Positions 1 to 10,662 of a stretch of 64,000 bases of DNA are shown one piece after another (within the stretch, counting starts at the first letter, position 1; every line of letters begins with the position of its first letter). The notes below the pieces were generated by a model. That model ran no database searches. It worked only from the letters and a program-made list of their open reading frames with translations, and was not told the DNA's origin. The position numbers and the translations under genes are program-made. This stretch comes from Liolophura sinensis (lineage: Eukaryota > Mollusca > Polyplacophora > Chitonida > Chitonidae). The stretch lies in the NCBI RefSeq assembly GCF_032854445.1, contig NC_088301.1, positions 43,457,116 to 43,521,115 on the forward strand. The letters run 5' to 3'.

Positions 1-1770
1 AAAGTTAACCTTACACATATGGAAATGCTGTTACATACCATGATGTCAAGGAGATATCAGTGTACAGCAAGCATTTGAGTATATATCTCTAAAGACTAAT
101 ATAAACAAATGTGAAAAAGTCTGACTGTAATATATATACAACATACATGTTTACCGGTATTTGTACATACATGTATGTGTGAAAAACCCATGTGTAAATG
201 TAAAAATAATTTTTTTTTCACACATATGTACAAAACGTTTCCAAGTTTCAAAAGGATTACGCATACGTCTAGGCATAAAATAATTTTCCATATGTACAAT
301 AAATATTTATTTTAACCATACAAAAAAATTGGACATATGCATAAATGTAATTTTTTGGCATGTATATATAAATGAGAGAATAAATACAAAATGGCTTGTC
401 ATATTCGTGAGTTCCATGTATGGTAGTGTATATGTGCAGCTAGAAGATTAAGGTAAATGTATATTCCAAATTCCTGCTATTCTGAGTTGCTATAAATCAT
501 GTCGCCTGACCCGATGGCATATGTTTAAAACTAACTGAAAACCTTTTTACTTTGGCAAATATGATGTTCTAAGGCCTCTCCTGTGATTGTATAAAGCTGT
601 GAAGGTTTTTGTTATGAAAATAATTCACTATTTTTTTTTTTTCAATATTAAAAACTTTCCACTGAGTTACACTGCTATTTTACACTGAGTTTAGACATAA
701 AATGTAACGTTTCGTGTGACAATGTCAAGCACAACAGTAGTCGAGGGCCAAGGCAGGACTGCCATAACCTGAATGTAATGACGATCTAAACGCATGAGTG
801 GTATACATCTGGTATTAACAGGTTACTAACGTGTGAATTTAACATAAATCTAAATAAAATAATAGAATAGTCTAACACAATCATCAGAAAATATTTTACC
901 CTGTTTAATCTGGGGGAGCAGGTTGTTACAAGTGGTTAAGGTTTTTGCCTAAATCTGTAACCCTTTACCTTTTTTTCAGTGGAATTTATACATACAATTA
1001 TTATAAAAATGATGATAAAAATGGTTTGTTTGTGTCACTTAAGATGTATGTTTCATGACACTGTGCAAATTATTTTTGTACACCCTGCACCTCTCTGAGA
1101 ATATTTCATAATACTGGTCGCAGAGATAGATGAAAAGGTTGACGAAATAGGGTAATCACGTGGACATAAGTAGTTTCAAAACCAGTCCATGACAGAACTT
1201 GTAGATTCCTTTGTTTTTGATTCTCAATATTTGTGAGGCCTGAGTGACAATAAGGTATTGATGGTGCTTCTGTTGCCACTAGCAAAGTCTAAATGTTTGT
1301 TGAAGACCACTGGTCTTCCACTAGTAGAGTGTGTATACTGTATGTATGTTACATGTGGGACAGCTCATCAATAGTTTGCCAAAGGTCAGTGATTTATGAA
1401 AAAACCCTGGCGCTCTGGTGTCCTCCACCCATGAAGCTGTCCTCAAAATTGTGTACGTGAAAAATTCTTGAGTATGGTGTTAAGGTGTTAAACAAAAACG
1501 TTAAATTTGATTAGATGAAATCAGTGAAGTCCATCTTTAAATTGCAACATGCACAAATGTTTTGCCCCTTGGCCTTCTAGTGCTAAATTAAATGATAACT
1601 TCATTATCTAAAGAAAGTAATGACTATTCACACTGTGTTACAGAACATCTTACACATGTATCTTATACAGAAAATACCTTACCCTGAGACAATAATTTAC
1701 AGGTGAATATGAAATCATCTTGTATACAGCATATAGCACCAGACAAATAAATAAATAAATAAATGTGAAG
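1..1770. other. Non-coding stretch, no gene recognised
   Basis: AT-rich sequence with no open frame that looks coding and no paired splice sites. It lies downstream (3') of the unrecognised minus-strand gene whose last exon appears to end at 1771, so part may be its 3' UTR. About 1376-1500 resembles a decayed piece of the plus-oriented SINE family found elsewhere here: a stretch about a flowering 'cctccacc' core is followed by 'attcttgagtatggtgtt'. An ATAAATAA tract lies at 1745-1763. Confidence 0.5.
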
Positions 1771-1881
1771 TTAATATTTACAGCCGCAGCCTCTGCCCTT
1801 CCTGCCCAAAAGAGTCTGCTTTAGTGGCGCCATGGCCAATTTTTCCTGTTTAAGAATGTGGTATCCCAATTGTAAAAGGGA
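1771..1881 (-). CDS. Probable last coding exon of an unrecognised gene
   Basis: On the minus strand an open frame ends in TAA at 1773-1771 and encodes a C-terminus rich in K, L and Q that finishes in the basic, cysteine-bearing tail GRKGRGCGCKY. A possible acceptor is at 1882/1883 (CTTCAAG before TCC, phase 0); another lies at 1892 (CTGAG). The phase-0 choice joins in frame to the exon ending at 2372. I do not recognise the protein. The frame is supported by its amphipathic, non-repetitive composition and clean stop, but the acceptor has only a modest pyrimidine tract. It would belong to the gene that starts at 5013, with exons missing between. Confidence 0.4.
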   Translation of the reverse strand, partial: SLLQLGYHILKQEKLAMAPLKQTLLGRKGRGCGCKY

Positions 1882-2371
1882 CTTGAAGTAACTCAGACAC
1901 ACACATACATATAAACATGCATACATTTACAGACAAGATGCTTGTCCTAGGTACAAGAACAGACTGTCAACTTCTGTAAGTCTGCTATGGTGATGGACTG
2001 AGCAGAAGTTCCTTTAATAGTAAGGAAAATGAAAAATACTCCAGTAACACAGTTGGATGAAAATGCTTCACCAAGGTAGAGTTGTTAAAGAAAAATATTT
2101 TGGCAAGTTAACCAGTGATGTTGACAGGTACATTTACTGTGTCTCAGTGCAAAAAAAATCTGAAAGGACATGCTGAATTCACTATCAATGTGTCCACGGG
2201 AGGCAACAATACAGGTACTCCCTATGCTTGTTAACAAGAGATCATTATTGAAATCATAGAATAAACAAACAGGTCCTTGATGTAAAAATATATATATAAT
2301 CCACGCTCCAGCAGGGTCATATCTTGGTACGCTTTATTCTGTGTCAGTGTTATTTAATGTTGTTGACTTAC

Positions 2372-2444
2372 AAAACTTGCAATCTTTGCTCCGTCAACAA
2401 CAATACTTCCCATTTGTGGAGATTTACCGAGTAGTTTTGGAGCC
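2372..2444 (-). CDS. Internal exon of the same unrecognised gene
   Basis: A 73-nt minus-strand exon bounded by a good acceptor (TGTGCTTTAG at the 2445 side) and a good donor (GTAAGTC from 2371). It begins with the last base of a split codon and ends in phase 0. It reads APKLLGKSPQMGSIVV followed by DGAKIASF. The splice sites and the protein-like composition support it. The family is not recognised, and the exon that should precede it with a matching phase was not found with confidence. One candidate is an open stretch at about 4760-4880 minus, but its phase does not fit. Confidence 0.45.
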
Positions 2445-3727
2445 CTAAAGCACACAACAAATGACCAGAGAAAAACTAAAGAATCCAGAGAAAATATTAT
2501 GACAACAAGACCTGGAAATTTTTTAATCTTGACAAAACCGTGCAAATAAAATGTTTTTGGTTGAACACTGAGGAATGTGATAACTCACATGCAAACTAGC
2601 CCTAAACATTTATATGTATTTATTTCTTTTTTATTTATTTTATAAATAAAAGGCTGTTTTCGAGAAATATTTCGACATGCAAAAATTGAATAATGGTATG
2701 CTACATCCTGTGAATCCTCATCTCAAATTTGAAGAAAAAATTTTTCAGATCTTTAACTTTTTTTCTTGATACAGCCTTGACAAGGCATCTTTCAGGAGCA
2801 AAAGAGATCCTGTGTTCATGGTTTCAGTCATCACCTATCCAAATAATTATGGTACCATGTAATGTGTTACTCTGGACCCGCTTATTCCCGGGTGCCTACT
2901 CCTTTGGCCACCTGTGGGTCCTGAGAACTCACTTAAACATAAAACTATCAATATCATGACCACTGGTTGACGATTTGAGGAGTCAGCACATTTGTGATAA
3001 ACTGAACTTAAGGACATTCTGACGAAAGCAAAATCTGACACCTGTATCCTATTCAGACCTTTGTTCAAGTTCTCACACGAGAAGGATCAATTTCTTCCTC
3101 TGAAGTTATATCCCTTTTTAACAACATTATAATACAGTAGTTGATAATCCCATGGAGAAACTGTGAAGAGGTAATTTTTTTTCAGTCTAAACATCTCCTA
3201 TTAGACACATCAACTAGGCACAAAATCAACTAAGCAATATACAAACCCATATCCCAAACAATAGATCTGAGACTACTAAATTTAGAAAATCTCATATTTA
3301 ACACTTAACAAGCAAGAACACAACTTAGCAAATTTAAAATAAAATATTTCTATACAATAAATGAAAATTTTTCTGTATTACACCAGTGTTTCTACAGTTC
3401 AGGTTTGGCTATATATATCAGTAATGCTTATTACAGATGACTGTCAGATTAAATTCCAAGGACCAATTATATTCAAATTCCACCGATTTCATCTTAGAGC
3501 TAGTCATGCATGCTTGTAAAGTAATGGCTGTTGTGGGTTCAGTCTCAACTGTTGATATGCTGTCTGATCATAAAATTCACAGATTTCACATTAAAATTTG
3601 CCGATCATAACTGCTTATCTCAAAAATAAAGGTCAAAGCCAGGTGAACTTTGATTAATAATTGGTTTCAGATTACATCAAATCCTAAAAACTTGAAATAA
3701 TATTAGAACTAACTAGTCTCGTATACT

Positions 3728-3978
3728 GATTTATTTATTTATTTGATTGATGTTTTACACTGTACTCGAGGATATTTTAATTATACGATGGCTGCCAGGC
3801 ATTATGGTGGGAGGAAACCAGCAGAACCTAGGGGAAGCCTATGACCATCTGCAAGTTGCTGCCAGCTCTTCCCGCATACGGCTGGAGAGGACTTGAACTC
3901 ACAGCGACTACACTGGTGAGAGGTTCCTGGGTCATTGTGCTGCATTGGCAAGATAACCCCATTGGCTACTGAGGCCCT
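3728..3978 (-). mobile_element. tRNA-derived SINE, family A, near full length
   Basis: Minus-oriented. The tRNA-like head, with a degraded A box and the B-box-like GAGTTCAAGTCC, lies near 3890-3978. The body includes the diagnostic 'attatggtgggaggaaacc' block, and the ATAAATAAA tail lies at 3728-3750. About ten copies of this family occur in the window. The head shows derivation from a tRNA; it is not a functional tRNA gene. Confidence 0.8.
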
Positions 3979-4308
3979 TGATTTTAAATGGGCCGACTAC
4001 TGACCAGAACCGCAGCATGCTGTAAGGCTCATCACAATATCTGCGGCCGTTCTAGTCAGAAAATTTGTACTAACATGATGAATGGCTGCTCAAAGCTGTG
4101 TCTAATATGGAAAGGCTTGAAACAGGAAAATATGCAGCTTCTAAATTTGAGGATGCTACATTATTTGTTGCTGCCCCAAGATATTCAGTGTGAAAAGCAG
4201 ATTGTGAAAGCAGATTCTTCAATAAACTGATTTTATATCCCTACCAAAACAACCACACCAGCAACCTATGCTTTACAACTCTCAACTCTTTCACGCAAAA
4301 TATTCCAG

Positions 4309-4670
4309 TACCGGCCCTGATAGCACAGTTTGTAGAGCATACGCTTCGGTAGCAATAGATCCAGGGTCAGTCCTGGGTCGAGTCACACCTTAAAGGCCTT
4401 AGAAGAGGAAATTGTAACTTCCTCGCTTGGCGTTCAGCGTAAAAGGGATAGTGCAATGACTGGTTGACCCGTATCAGTATAATGGCTCGGGCGGGCAGCT
4501 TACTTGCCTTTGGTAAGGCGTCTCAGTGAAGCAGCACTAGATAAAAGAGCGGTGTAAATCCGTTTTGCAACAAGGAGGCACATTACATGCACTCCAAGGA
4601 CTGTGTTGTCGTCATATGACTGAAGAATTGTTTAGTACGACATTAAACTCCAAGCACTCACTCAATCACT
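4309..4670 (+). mobile_element. tRNA-derived SINE, family B, with target-site duplication
   Basis: Plus-oriented, full-length element. The head carries tRNA-like A- and B-box sequence (tagcacagtttgtagagc; ggtcgagtc), then a body with 'aacttcctcgcttggcgttc', then a CACTCA-type simple tail. It is flanked by a perfect 13-bp direct repeat, caaaatattccag, at 4296-4308 and 4671-4683. The intact duplication argues for a fairly recent insertion. It sits in an apparent intron of the minus-strand gene. Confidence 0.9.
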
Positions 4671-4983
4671 CAAAATATTCCAGCCACACTCTTTCACAAG
4701 TTTTAGTTCAGGGATAAATAGGCCTATCTTGAACAAACAATAAAATGACACTGATAAAAATACACCTGAGTGTTGAATGTAACAGAAATGGTCTTGCAGA
4801 AACACCCTTGGAGAGTTACTGTGGTTATGTCCCTGACAGTCTATGGTTTTTAAGTCTTCACTTGATGCTGTACATAGAGTACATGTCAGCAATAATCAGA
4901 ACGGGGGTCGTGCACTGATGCGGTCTGGACGAAAGCGAGGTCACAACTATCACATAAACAAAGGTTGAATTCCAGCTACTTAC

Positions 4984-5013
4984 CGAGAGCATTCCAGAGT
5001 CGCTGTCCGTCAT
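4984..5013 (-). CDS. First coding exon of the unrecognised minus-strand gene
   Basis: ATG at 5013-5011 on the minus strand opens the ten codons MTDSDSGMLS, followed at once by a consensus donor (GTAAGTAG from 4983). The exon ends in phase 0. It lies 311 bp from the ATG of the dynamin-like gene on the other strand, with a compact promoter between them. The serine/aspartate-rich start gives no family clue. Support rests on the start-plus-donor pair and the head-to-head position. Confidence 0.5.
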
Positions 5014-5186
5014 AGTTTTGGTTATTTTTTAACACAGACTGAGCGATTCTCAAGAAACGATTGAATGCAATATGCATTGCAACATTTGGCAAGAAGTGTC
5101 CCAAACATCTTCTGCAACTTCTTCGATTCCATTCAGTGGCACAGATGCGAGAAGAACGTCAATGATTTACGCGCTTTTTTTTTAAA

Positions 5187-5278
5187 TGACGTCACTTATT
5201 GACGTTTATTGGACCTATTCGTCTGACCCGGAAGTGAAACCCTTCAACTTGACCGCGGTGCAGCGGTTTCGCCATTTT
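5187..5278. promoter_or_regulatory. Compact bidirectional promoter with CRE, ETS and YY1-like sites
   Basis: Between the two divergent start codons lie a perfect CRE palindrome TGACGTCA (5187-5194), a second half site TGACG about 15 bp on, an ETS/GABP-type core CCCGGAAGTG (5227-5236) and a YY1-like GCCATTTT (5271-5278). There is no TATA box. CRE, ETS and YY1 sites in a TATA-less divergent promoter are typical of broadly expressed genes, including mitochondrial ones. This fits the dynamin-related gene to the right. Confidence 0.6.
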
Positions 5279-5324
5279 CACCCTCAGTTGGTTATTCCTG
5301 CCGCTGGATTTGATCTGGATAACA

Positions 5325-5425
5325 ATGGAAGGTCTAATCCCAGTGATAAATAAATTGCAGGATGTTTTCAATACGATAGGCACGGAACAAATTCAGCTTC
5401 ACAAATTGTTGTCATCGGAACACAG
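5325..5425 (+). CDS. DNM1L: Drp1-like exon 1
   Basis: Starts at ATG 5325 and runs to the donor GTAAC at 5426. The first 25 codons read in frame. After CTT (5397-5399) one C seems to be missing (CTTCAC where CTTCCAC restores the family sequence), so the rest of the G1 approach, IVVIGTQ in the family, is read out of frame. With that base the exon is 102 nt and ends in phase 0, as exon 2 requires. Confidence 0.75.
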
Positions 5426-7310
5426 GTAACTTCTCTAAATAATCTTTCGGCTTTGGGTTAAATAATTTATTTCCTGCGTGCAACAACAACACATATGGTT
5501 GAGCTCGAATAAAAACAAATTATTCTTTTTTTTCATTCGTCATAGATAGTGGAAAAAATGTTAAGACTTCAGGGACATATATTAATAGTGGTATGCCTAA
5601 TATTTTTATGATCAAATGTGTATTTACCTTGCTACTAGGGTTTAATTAACCACAGCATCCTCCCGTTCACAGCAATCTACTAGATAACCTGAGTACCGGA
5701 GTCTGACTAGTACGTTGAGAAATACTTTGATACATCATATTCGTGGGTGCTCAGCCATTAGTTAGCTAAGTGGTGAAGAATGGATCTTGGCGCCAGTAAG
5801 CACTCCACTTACCACTTAACTCACAACATCTCCCCTTCCCATTATCACACACATTTTGGTAATGGCAGTGCAGTAAAGTATCACTTCTAGGGATAAAGAA
5901 TCAAAAGGCAGTGTGGTATCCTCATATTTTGAAGATGCTCACCATGTAATAAACAGGTGAATACAAGTTTGGACTGCAAATGTACAATACAGAGATCCTA
6001 GCTAAGCTTTTGTCATTATGCGTATACATTATATGTAATGGAGGTACTGTACTTCATGACGTTTAAAGGCCAGTGCACATAAGCTTTTGGTGTATTGTCC
6101 ATAGCTGCTCTCTAAGGATATAAAATGGGTGATAGTTGTATACTAGAAACCTGTTCCTTGTCTTCAGTGCTTTTAATGGCTGCATGTCTCAGATGGTTAA
6201 AGTTACTTTGACTGTCAAAAGTGATCAATTCTGATCTGTTAGACCCAAGGATCATATACACTTCTGGTAAGGGTTACAAATTCGAACATCTCCACTAAAC
6301 TATAATAGTGTTCCTAGGCTTTAACTCTGGGCCAATTTGTCATAAGATTTAATCCTGTTTTTATCTTTTAACTAAAGTATCATTTACTTTGTATTAGTAG
6401 GACTCTGGTATTTAAGATTTAAGCCTGGCTTAACTTTAATTCACTTTTGAACAACTGGCCACTGGAGATTAGGCACTAAAATGTACTTATGCTTATCGAT
6501 GCCTTATTTGTTATTATTGGCTACACCTGTGGTCAATGATTTTCTCAAATTGTAATTTCTTTTACATTTTACTTCCAAAAACCACCGATTCCCATATGTA
6601 TCTTTTGGAGGGGTGCTATTTCTTTAAGGTGTATAAACTAGCTCAAATCTAGCTGTATAACTGAAGTTATGGTCTGAAGTAGGGAAGTTTACTTGACTGT
6701 CAGGTACCTGGTAAAGGACGGCTATGTTTGCATATGCTTAAACATTGATTTATTTGACTTGCATTCAGTAAATTGTATTTATTAAATACAGGCAGTAGTC
6801 AAGACAGGTATAGCTTTATACCAGAGCCTTGTGGTACAGAATCTGAAAGCAACATGTGAAACTGAAAATATATGTACATAGGGTAGCAAAAATTAGGTAA
6901 ACAGAAACAGAAAATGTTTTTTATTGTAGAATAGTAAGAATTCTGACTCGTGGTTCTTTGCTGGGTGACAGTGAAACAACTTACCTGCTGCAAGTATTGG
7001 AACATAGCCAAATATGAACAGTCTTGTATCTAAGCCGATTAAAGCATGCCATAAAATTTGCAATGATAAAATTGCTCGCAGGTCAAATAATCATTAAGTA
7101 TTTTCTTCTACCTTATCTTATACTTGGAACCTGTCTTGAAATTCTGTAATGGCTGTTGGAAATTGTAATCAGTACCTGTATGTACAGGTAAAAGGATAAT
7201 TTCTTTATTATTTTTCTTATTTTAATTTACATTTTAGTGTCAGATCTTGCAAAGGAAGAGTAGGAATACTTTAATTTGAACAGTGTAATATGTACACCTT
7301 TGTTTTGCAG
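5426..7310 (+). other. Intron 1 of the Drp1-like gene
   Basis: About 1.9 kb of AT-rich intron with no convincing exon, repeat or open frame. The short minus-strand open frame at 6799-7011 has no splice or start support. Confidence 0.6.
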
Positions 7311-7459
7311 AGTTCTGGAAAAAGTTCAGTGCTTGAGAGTTTAGTTGGGCGAGGACTTTTTGCCCCGCGGCACTGGCATCGTCACAAGGCGACCACTTGT
7401 TTTACAACTTGTGCACATCTCAAAGGATTGACAAGGACTCCAGAAAACAACGTTGGAGG
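7311..7459 (+). CDS. DNM1L: Drp1-like exon 2 (P-loop and switch I)
   Basis: Acceptor TGTTTTGCAG ends at 7310; donor GTAAAAAAG starts at 7460. It opens SSGKSSVLESLVGRG, the rest of the P-loop. An extra T in the run at about 7357-7361 moves the frame. The shifted frame then reads RGTGIVTRRPLVLQLVH as expected. A second change near 7428 (GATTGAC for GATGAC) and a third near 7443 (one A short) follow. The exon ends in phase 1, matching exon 3. Confidence 0.7.
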
Positions 7460-8242
7460 GTAAAAAAGGTGGCCACCTTCACTTTTTAGCCTGCTCACTG
7501 TTTGTTGCTGAAAAATGGAGTGGCTTTCTGTCTTTTTTTTTTTTTTTTTTTGTCTGTACAAAAATCTGCTGATATTGAGCTTTTTAAAATAATTGCATTG
7601 ATTTTTAATTGATTTTGTTTTGGAAGTTTATTTTGCTATTATTTGTTGAACCTATATGTATTAGTTTAGCTTACTGTTATGAAGTAAGATATATAGTGAT
7701 GAAAGAATTTTACAAGGACACACCTGCTAATATTGCCATTGGCATCTTTCCCATATAATGGAAGTCGTGAGAAAGTCGAAGAAGCTTGATATTTGAGTAG
7801 CATTGCGATTTTTATTTCAGACCTTTCTGTTCTTTGTTTTTTTTATCTGGCTTTGCACCATTGTGAAACTGTTTGTATTTAGTTTGTTAATTGGATATGT
7901 GTTTGTTATGTTGTATGAGTGTCACTGTTGTCTCTTGACCAGTGAGGTCATGGGCTTGATTCGATGCCTTGCCGGTTTCTGTAGAAATAAGTTGTGGGGT
8001 TTGGCGTTATGTGTCCTTGTCAAATTCCAGCACGGAGACAAACAGGATTTGTAGGTTTTTTGGAGTGGCAGGGGGTTTCTGGCTATGCCAGACTCCATCC
8101 ATGCATAAACCTAACCACAGTCCTACAACTGATACAAATAAAATAAGTAATGCATAAAGCATCATTGAAGGGAAATAACACACCTTCCTACTCTACCTAG
8201 CTGTACAGCCTCCTATTGTATAAGCCATTCGGTATCTTATGA

Positions 8243-8604
8243 GTGAGTGAGTGAGTGCTTGGGGTTTAACGTCGTACTCAACAATTTTCAGTCATACGAC
8301 GACGAAGGAATCATTAGGTGCATGCACGTGTAATGTGCCTCCTTGTTGCAGGACGGATTTCCACCGCTCTTTTATTTAGTGCTGCATCACTGAGACGACT
8401 TACCAAAGGCAAGTAAGCCGCCCCGCCAGAGCCATTATACTGATACGGGTCAACCAGTCGTTGCACTATCCCCTTCATGCTGAACGCCAAGCGAGGAAGT
8501 TACAACTTCCTCTTTTAAAGTCTTAGGTGTGACTCGACCAAGGATTGATCCTGGATCTACCAGTTCCGAAGCGGACGCTCTACCAACTGTGCTATCCGGG
8601 CCAG
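8243..8604 (-). mobile_element. tRNA-derived SINE, family B, with target-site duplication
   Basis: Minus-oriented copy of the element at 4309, with the GAGTGAGTG-type tail at 8243-8260 and the tRNA-like head ending at 8604 (GCCCGGATAGCACAGTTGG on the minus strand). A perfect 14-bp duplication, tcggtatcttatga, is at 8229-8242 and 8605-8618. It lies in intron 2 of the Drp1-like gene, in the opposite orientation to the gene. Confidence 0.9.
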
Positions 8605-8783
8605 TCGGTATCTTATGATGTGAGATTTTATTGCATTGTAATATAACAACTACATGTATATGTCAAATTAACTGTTTGGGATAATGACAACTGAGATTTA
8701 CATGTACATACTAACATTAACAACAGGCTGCATTAGTGCACTGTGTAGATGAAAATCAGCATTTGGATGTTCTCGTATTACAG

Positions 8784-8905
8784 AGACTGTTCAAGCAGAG
8801 AATGGGCAAAGTTTTTACACACCAAGAGCAAAAATATACACAGACTTTGACGAGGTCCGAAAGGAGATTGAAAATGAGACTGAGCGAATGTCTGGAACAA
8901 ACAAG
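8784..8905 (+). CDS. DNM1L: Drp1-like exon 3
   Basis: Acceptor TTACAG ends at 8783; donor GTACTT begins at 8906. Two compensating one-base changes (a G short near 8800, an extra A in the run near 8830) bracket the segment related to [11 protein letters not shown]. Outside that segment the frame gives [20 protein letters not shown], very close to the family. The exon ends in phase 0. Confidence 0.7.
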
Positions 8906-9150
8906 GTACTTGAAGTCAATGTTCATTTTATGATTAAATATGTTAACTTTTACTTTAAGAAATTTTATCAGGATATCAAGCATAATCTCGATTTTCCAGT
9001 TTTCTTTCGTGTGACAAGCAGACCTCAATTTTCTCTGGTAACCTTTGCGTTGTTCAAGATTTCTGTACAAAAATTTACTAGTGGTGATTATGATTTGAAA
9101 GGCGAAAGAGCTGTGCATGCGATGTGAGGAATATGCATACCACTAAGGTC

Positions 9151-9273
9151 AGGGGCTCGTTTCACAAAACACTATGTTCACACAAGTACCATGGTGACAT
9201 AATACCTACAATACTGGTCGCCATGGAAATTAAATGCATGTAATGTTACGTGTGCTTTGTGAAATGGACCCCT
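9151..9273. mobile_element. Short palindromic MITE-like element
   Basis: A 123-bp element with imperfect terminal inverted repeats of about 18 bp: AGGGGCTCGTTTCACAAA at the left, and the reverse complement of AGGGGTCCATTTCACAAA at the right. It has no coding capacity. Non-autonomous palindromes with TTTCACAAA ends are common in marine invertebrate genomes. No clear target duplication was seen. It is in intron 3 of the Drp1-like gene. Confidence 0.6.
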
Positions 9274-9418
9274 CCTTTATCCATAAAACTGACTGCCAAT
9301 GTGTAAATTTTTAAAATTCCTGAACAGCAATTAAATAAATAAAACTTTCAATCAATTAGTGAAATCTGCGCATTGGTTTGAAAATGACAGTTCATAGCAA
9401 CTACCATTTTTGTTTCAG

Positions 9419-9668
9419 GGGATTTGTTATGAATCTATTAACCTAAAGATATTTTCCCCAAAAGTAGTCAACTTGACGTTGGTTGACTTGCCAGGAATAA
9501 CAAAAGTGCCAGTCGGTGACCAGCCACCAGACATCGAACATCAGATCCGAGAGATGTGTCTACGCTTCATCAGTAACCCGAACTCCATAATCCTGGCCGT
9601 TTCTCCAGCCAATGCTGACTTTGCTACATCAGAGTCTCTCAAACTTGCAAAAGATTGTGATCCAGATG
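9419..9668 (+). CDS. DNM1L: Drp1-like exon 4 (switch II, DLPG)
   Basis: Acceptor TTTGTTTCAG ends at 9418; donor GTATG starts at 9669. The 250-nt exon is fully open and strongly conserved: [19 protein letters not shown], then [10 protein letters not shown], then [17 protein letters not shown], ending CDPDG at a split codon, as at the family's usual exon border. It contains the G3 motif. Nothing in it is damaged, unlike exons 1-3. Confidence 0.85.
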
Positions 9669-10306
9669 GTATGATTCAGGATTTAAAGTTTGAGCAGGGT
9701 TTTTGTTGGTTGTTTATTTTATAGTCAGCTGTTGAAGATAACTGCTTGCATCACCAGATGTTGGGCTCACAGGGTTTCTCTTAAAAGCGTACTCTTCAGA
9801 CCAGGATGTGCAAACTAGGATGTGCAAAACGTAGTGCATGGTTAGCCATATTAGAGAATGTTTTTTGATGTAGACAGGTTATTTTATAGTTTCTGTAATG
9901 TTCATACGTGCCCCTACCTGAACACCTACACCATTCACCTGTCTCATGAATTTCATTTTCAAGTTCCTTAATAGATTTATACTTTATAGGTAAAATTTAT
10001 TGAGGATTTAGGGTGATACAAATTGTGATGATCATGTGCTTAACTATACCATACTAAAGCTGGGTATTTAGTGAACTAAAGAAGATGATCACTGGGTCAA
10101 ATGTTTCTCTTACAGTGTCAATTCTGTGCAAAGGTAGTACTTGGTAATTACATGTCGGCTAGGAGCATCCTGATAGATGTGAGCTATAACTGAAGAAGAA
10201 TAATAGGTAGTAAGTAAAATGAGAAGAATGCTTTAAACCTTATTATGCAATGTACATTGTGCAGGTCGCAGGAACTCTGGCTGTGATCACAAGTTAGACC
10301 TGATGG

Positions 10307-10506
10307 NNNNNNNNNNNNNNNNNNNNNNNNNNNNNNNNNNNNNNNNNNNNNNNNNNNNNNNNNNNNNNNNNNNNNNNNNNNNNNNNNNNNNNNNNNNNNN
10401 NNNNNNNNNNNNNNNNNNNNNNNNNNNNNNNNNNNNNNNNNNNNNNNNNNNNNNNNNNNNNNNNNNNNNNNNNNNNNNNNNNNNNNNNNNNNNNNNNNNN
10501 NNNNNN
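10307..10506. other. Assembly gap (200 N)
   Basis: Exactly 200 N, probably a placeholder of unknown true size. The Drp1-like gene is open at its left side, and no continuation appears on its right. The join may therefore hide missing exons or be wrong. Confidence 0.95.
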
Positions 10507-10662
10507 CGTACTCAGGAATATTTCACTTATCCGACGGCGGTCAGCATTATGACGGGAGGAAATCGGGGGAAACACAGCCCGTGGAAAACCCACGACCATC
10601 CGTATAGGTTTATGCCAGAGCTTCTCACGTACGGCCAGAGAGCAAGTCAGTATGAGATGCCA
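10507..10662 (-). mobile_element. SINE family A, partial, cut by the gap
   Basis: Begins at the gap edge with 'cgtactcaggaatatttcac' and runs through the 'cagcattatgacgggagg' core to a degraded head. Its tail end is lost in the gap. A repeat at a gap edge suggests repeat-driven assembly breakage. Confidence 0.75.

Larger units (their letters stand above)
5325..9668 (+). pseudogene. DNM1L: DNM1L/Drp1-type dynamin-related GTPase, exons 1-4 only, frames disturbed
   Basis: Four plus-strand exons (5325-5425, 7311-7459, 8784-8905, 9419-9668) encode about the first 165 residues of a dynamin-related GTPase of the mitochondrial/peroxisomal fission class. The start MEGLIPVINKLQDVFNTIG is the Drp1 signature. 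The G1 loop is split between exons 1 and 2 (GTQ, SSGKSS), the G2 threonine lies in GTGIVTRRP, and G3 is DLPG in exon 4. Splice sites and phases match from exon to exon once one-base changes are allowed. As written, exons 1-3 have about six single-base length differences, mostly in homopolymers, while exon 4 is clean. The next exon (expected to begin RRTLAVITKLD) is not seen before the gap at 10307 or after it. It may be a decaying partial copy or poorly assembled sequence at a contig end. The family call is firm; the pseudogene status is not. Confidence 0.75.

Noticed and set aside
3890-3978. tRNA gene
   Set aside because: The A/B-box-like sequence is the head of a SINE. The cloverleaf is degraded and the same head recurs with SINE bodies.
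4662-4892. Exon of the minus-strand gene (frame with EDLKTIDCQGHNHSN)
   Set aside because: Acceptor and donor are possible but the phase does not fit exon 1 (phase 0) or the 2372-2444 exon. Left out for lack of support.
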